A model generated the notes under the pieces. The model was not told the DNA's origin. It saw only the letters and a program-made list of their open reading frames with translations, and searched no databases. From Thermoplasmatota archaeon (GTDB taxonomy: Archaea > Thermoplasmatota > B47-G6 > B47-G6B > 47-G6): a stretch of 64,000 bases of DNA. Positions 61,550 to 64,000 of the stretch are shown here, piece by piece; position 1 is the stretch's first letter, and each line of letters opens with the position of its first letter. The stretch covers positions 1 to 64,000 of the forward strand of contig JAPDJS010000007.1 of assembly GCA_029258975.1 (NCBI GenBank), read 5' to 3'. The translations under genes and the position numbers were made by a program.

Positions 61550-61888
61550 GTGACTGAGAAGCTCAAGGAGATACTTGAGGCAATATATGCTGCAGAGGAT
61601 TCTTCTACAAAGAAGATAAAAAAGGCAAAAGAGAAGTCACAACATAAAATTGAGAGGCTCATGGAGGAGTTAAAGGCTGAGAGAGAGGAATACGTAAAGA
61701 CTTTGGAGAGAAGATTAAAAGAAATAATTGAAAAAAGGAAAAAAGAAGCTGAAGAAGATTCGAAGAAAATTGAAGTAAAATATAAAGAAGAATACGACAG
61801 GATTCTTTCTCTGAGAGATATTATCCCTCAAAAACTTGAAATTCTTGAAAAAATTGTTGAAAAAATCATTGAATATCTGGAGAGTTGA
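61550..61888 (+). CDS. ahaH: A-type ATP synthase subunit H (AhaH)
   Basis: 112 residues from GTG 61550, preceded by GGAGGGTG; the open frame reaches back to 61448 but that part looks non-family. Almost all charged coiled coil ('EKLKEILEAIYAAEDSSTKK', 'RLMEELKAEREEYVKTLERR'), the peripheral stalk subunit of the A/V-type ATPase, paired with subunit E. Located before subunit I and K genes in the usual archaeal order. Stop is 10 bases from the next ATG. Confidence 0.85.
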   Translation: MTEKLKEILEAIYAAEDSSTKKIKKAKEKSQHKIERLMEELKAEREEYVKTLERRLKEIIEKRKKEAEEDSKKIEVKYKEEYDRILSLRDIIPQKLEILEKIVEKIIEYLES

Positions 61889-61898
61889 GGGATAGCAA

Positions 61899-63863
61899 AT
61901 GCTTCTCCCAGAAAAGATGTACAAGGCAATAGTAGTTACTCCGAAATCTTATACTGATTCATTACTTTCAGAATTACAAAAGCACGGAATTGCTCAGATC
62001 GACGAGATTCACAAATTCTTAGGCGATGTACGTCCAGGAGAGCCTATGGAGTACTTTAGAGAGCTATCAAATTATGAGCTCGTTCTTTCAAGAATTATTG
62101 AGTCATTTGAAAAGTACATTCCAAAACCAGAAGGAATAAAAAATCTTTTTAAGCCGATTCCCCCGAAATTTTTCAAAACAAAAAGAATGTCAATAGAAGA
62201 TATTTTAGCAGAATGTAGGGATTATATCCCCAAAATTTCAAAGATTATTGAAGAGTTAGATGGGAAGATTAAAGAGCTTTCGGAAAAAATAGGTGAAATA
62301 GAGACTACTATGTTCCATATCAAGGAGATTCCTTTTGAGGATTTAGATTTGAAATATATACGCTCGAGGGAGTTTTATGTTGCTAGCATAGTCCGTATAA
62401 CAGACATCAATAAATTTAGAGCACTTTCCCAACAATATAACATTGTTTATGTAACAAAAGAGGTTGTAGAAAAGAAAGAAACGAAATACTATGCTGTTGT
62501 CATCGCCAGTAAAGAGTCCTGGGAAAAACTCATGCATGAGGCGCCACCCGGAGTTTTTGTTATTATAAAAATACCTGAAGACGCAGAGGGTACTAAGGAA
62601 GAATATCTTAGAGCTCTTTCACAGAAAATTGTGGAGATAAAGCAGGAGATTAATAGAACAAAAGCTGAAATACTAAGTGTATACGCAGAGCATGAAGAAA
62701 AACTAAAAGTCCTTTATGATGCGGTAAGAATAGAAAAGGATAAAAGGTTAGCAACAGCAATGTGTGGAGAGAGCTTGTATACTAACATACTTGCCTTTTG
62801 GGTCCCTGAGTCAAAGCTTGATTCGTTTAAGAGAGTTGTAGAAAAATCTACTGATGGGAAATCAATAATTAGCTTTGAGGAGGCCAAAATTGGGGAAGAT
62901 GCTCCTGTGTTACTTAAGAATCCAAACTGGGCTAAGCCCTTTGAGTTCCTAACCCGTCTTTTCTCGCTTCCGAAATATGGTAAAGTAGATCCAACAATAA
63001 TCATCGGACCTATTTTCGCAATTTATTATGGTGTAATGCTCGGAGACTTTCTTTATGGTTTTCTTGTATTCCTTGTTGGTGTTCTCTTAGTTAGGGGGCT
63101 CGGAAAATATCAGAGAGGAATTCGTGACTTTGGAGTAGTAATGGCTTCTGCTGGGCTCTTTTCTATGGTCGCTGGTATTATTCAAGGAAGCTATTTCGGA
63201 GATACTTTCTCTAAGTTCTTTGGATTTAAGGTTCCTACAATTTATGATCCATTCTCAGATCCCATGAAGCTCTTAGTTTTGGCCTTGTACATAGGTCTCT
63301 TTCAGTTAAACTTAGGTATGGTCCTTTCGTCATATCAGCTGATAAGAGAGGGAAAAATTAAAGAATTCATATGTGATAGGCTCTCTTGGTTTATTCTTCA
63401 GCCAGCTGGCGCAATTTTAATTCTCAAATACCTGTTTGGAAGAGAGTTTTCTCCAATAACAATGAAAATAGCTCTTATAGGGGCTCTTGTTGGGCTTGGC
63501 CTTATATTTTACGAGCATAAGGGTCTAGGATTCTTCGAAATAACGGGATTCATCGGAGAGTGGCTTTCTTACACACGTATTTTGGCTCTTGACCTCGCTA
63601 CTGCCGGAACTGCAATGACAATAAACATTATTGTAGCCCTAATTGCGTCGCCTTCACCATTGTTAATCCCTATTGCATTCCTCCTTTGGTTTGGAGGACA
63701 TTTAATAAACGCAGTACTTCAGAACCTTGGATCCTTCGTACACTCTCTTAGACTTCAATATGTAGAGTTCTTTGGGAAGTTTTATGAGTCAGGAGGATAT
63801 GAGTTCACACCCTTTGCTGAAAAGAGGAAATACACAGTTCTAGAGGGGGTCGATGAACAATGA
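61899..63863 (+). CDS. ahaI: A-type ATP synthase subunit I (a subunit)
   Basis: 654 residues. The N-terminal cytosolic half (about 1-335) is helical and the C-terminal half has about seven membrane helices. 'IGPIFAIYYGVMLGDFLYGF', 'SYFGDTFSKFFGFKVPTIYD', 'WLSYTRILALDLATAGTAMT' (carrying the conserved Arg of the proton/sodium half-channel) and 'QNLGSFVHSLRLQYVEFFGK' then FYESGGYEFTPF match the A/V-ATPase a subunit. GAGGGATAGCAA precedes ATG 61899. The stop overlaps ahaK by four bases. Confidence 0.95.
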   Translation: MLLPEKMYKAIVVTPKSYTDSLLSELQKHGIAQIDEIHKFLGDVRPGEPMEYFRELSNYELVLSRIIESFEKYIPKPEGIKNLFKPIPPKFFKTKRMSIEDILAECRDYIPKISKIIEELDGKIKELSEKIGEIETTMFHIKEIPFEDLDLKYIRSREFYVASIVRITDINKFRALSQQYNIVYVTKEVVEKKETKYYAVVIASKESWEKLMHEAPPGVFVIIKIPEDAEGTKEEYLRALSQKIVEIKQEINRTKAEILSVYAEHEEKLKVLYDAVRIEKDKRLATAMCGESLYTNILAFWVPESKLDSFKRVVEKSTDGKSIISFEEAKIGEDAPVLLKNPNWAKPFEFLTRLFSLPKYGKVDPTIIIGPIFAIYYGVMLGDFLYGFLVFLVGVLLVRGLGKYQRGIRDFGVVMASAGLFSMVAGIIQGSYFGDTFSKFFGFKVPTIYDPFSDPMKLLVLALYIGLFQLNLGMVLSSYQLIREGKIKEFICDRLSWFILQPAGAILILKYLFGREFSPITMKIALIGALVGLGLIFYEHKGLGFFEITGFIGEWLSYTRILALDLATAGTAMTINIIVALIASPSPLLIPIAFLLWFGGHLINAVLQNLGSFVHSLRLQYVEFFGKFYESGGYEFTPFAEKRKYTVLEGVDEQ

Positions 63864-64000
63864 CCAATCTAGGTACTGCCCTTGCCATTATAGGTGCTGG
63901 ACTTGCTGTAGGACTTACTGCAATAGGTTCTGGTGTAGGAGTAGGTATAGTAGGCTCTACAGGCATAGGAGTTTCCGCTAATAAACCTGAAAAATTCGGT
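63860..64000 (+). CDS. ahaK: A-type ATP synthase subunit K (proteolipid), cut by window edge
   Basis: The first 47 codons run to the right edge. 'LGTALAIIGAGLAVGLTAIG', then SGVGVGIVGSTGIG, is the first transmembrane hairpin of the rotor proteolipid. Its start ATGA overlaps the ahaI stop, so it is translationally coupled. The ion-binding Glu/Gln would be in the missing second helix or pair, so the coupling ion cannot be judged. Confidence 0.9.
   Translation, partial: MTNLGTALAIIGAGLAVGLTAIGSGVGVGIVGSTGIGVSANKPEKFG

Overview
The window is chromosomal DNA from an archaeon, very probably a thermophilic anaerobe. The evidence is archaeal translation factors (aIF2 alpha and gamma, aEF-1B), archaeal ribosomal proteins (eL44, eS27, eS17), Nop10, CDP-archaeol synthase, the archaeal mevalonate branch (UbiX, UbiD-like, AcnX), A-type ATPase subunits, AMP phosphorylase, TATA-type promoters with some likely leaderless starts, a tRNA-Met with a canonical-position intron, and tRNA genes that encode their 3' CCA. 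FeoAB and a four-subunit pyruvate-type ferredoxin oxidoreductase fit an anaerobe. I could not fix the lineage from sequence reading alone. There are no rRNA genes and no CRISPR array, and one decayed insertion sequence.

Layout. 1-3000: end of a membrane protein gene, then a GC-richer block with a KaiC-like ATPase fused to a SAP domain and a tiny ribbon-helix-helix protein, then a winged-helix protein, DUF424 and an unknown alpha-helical protein. 3000-5950: DtxR-type repressor-FeoA-FeoB iron operon with a palindromic operator at the promoter. 6200-9000: coiled-coil protein, PIN nuclease and aIF2 gamma. 9041-13357: a giant MMPL-type transporter. 13.6-18.3 kb: AMP phosphorylase, an RNA-binding protein, a pair of KaiC paralogues (one without a Walker A motif) and ornithine carbamoyltransferase. 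18.3-22.3 kb: aEF-1B and a Zn ribbon, then a tight operon of TIM-barrel protein, hexulose-6-phosphate isomerase, CarS, PyrE and GPN GTPase. 22.6-28.2 kb: eS17, four-CBS protein, GlyRS, an acyl-CoA synthetase subunit and an unknown protein. 28.5-34.5 kb: Mut7-C protein, DHH phosphoesterase, tRNA-Ala and the UbiX-UbiD-AcnX mevalonate cluster. 34.6-38.7 kb: tRNA-Leu, thioredoxin-like protein, the eL44-eS27-aIF2alpha-Nop10-PAC2 operon, tRNA-Met and an ACT-domain regulator. 38.7-43.2 kb: an orphan methylase-like specificity protein, a beta-helix surface protein and a degenerate enolase-superfamily protein. 43.3-46.4 kb: MoaE, a structured RNA candidate, a 49-residue Glu/Trp protein, Taw2, tRNA-Glu and a dead TnpB. 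46.6-57.4 kb: AEC carrier, an unknown protein, an ABC exporter, 5-oxoprolinase genes pxpABC divergent from a sodium/solute symporter pair, a membrane PLD-like protein and a second beta-helix protein. 57.4-64 kb: Taw3, porGDAB and the start of the A-type ATP synthase operon.

How it fits together. Iron uptake under a DtxR regulator supplies iron-sulfur enzymes such as the ferredoxin oxidoreductase. That enzyme makes acyl-CoA, which an ADP-forming synthetase could convert to ATP, although only one subunit is here. The AcnX/UbiD/UbiX cluster feeds isoprenoid synthesis and CarS completes the archaeal lipid headgroup precursor. AMP phosphorylase and hexulose-6-phosphate isomerase belong to archaeal pentose and nucleotide routes, together with PyrE. 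Taw2 and Taw3 point to wyosine modification of tRNA-Phe. The less explained items are the structured RNA next to the Glu/Trp-rich miniprotein, an inverted motif shared by two distant promoters, the KaiC-SAP fusion and the catalytically depleted members of several enzyme families.
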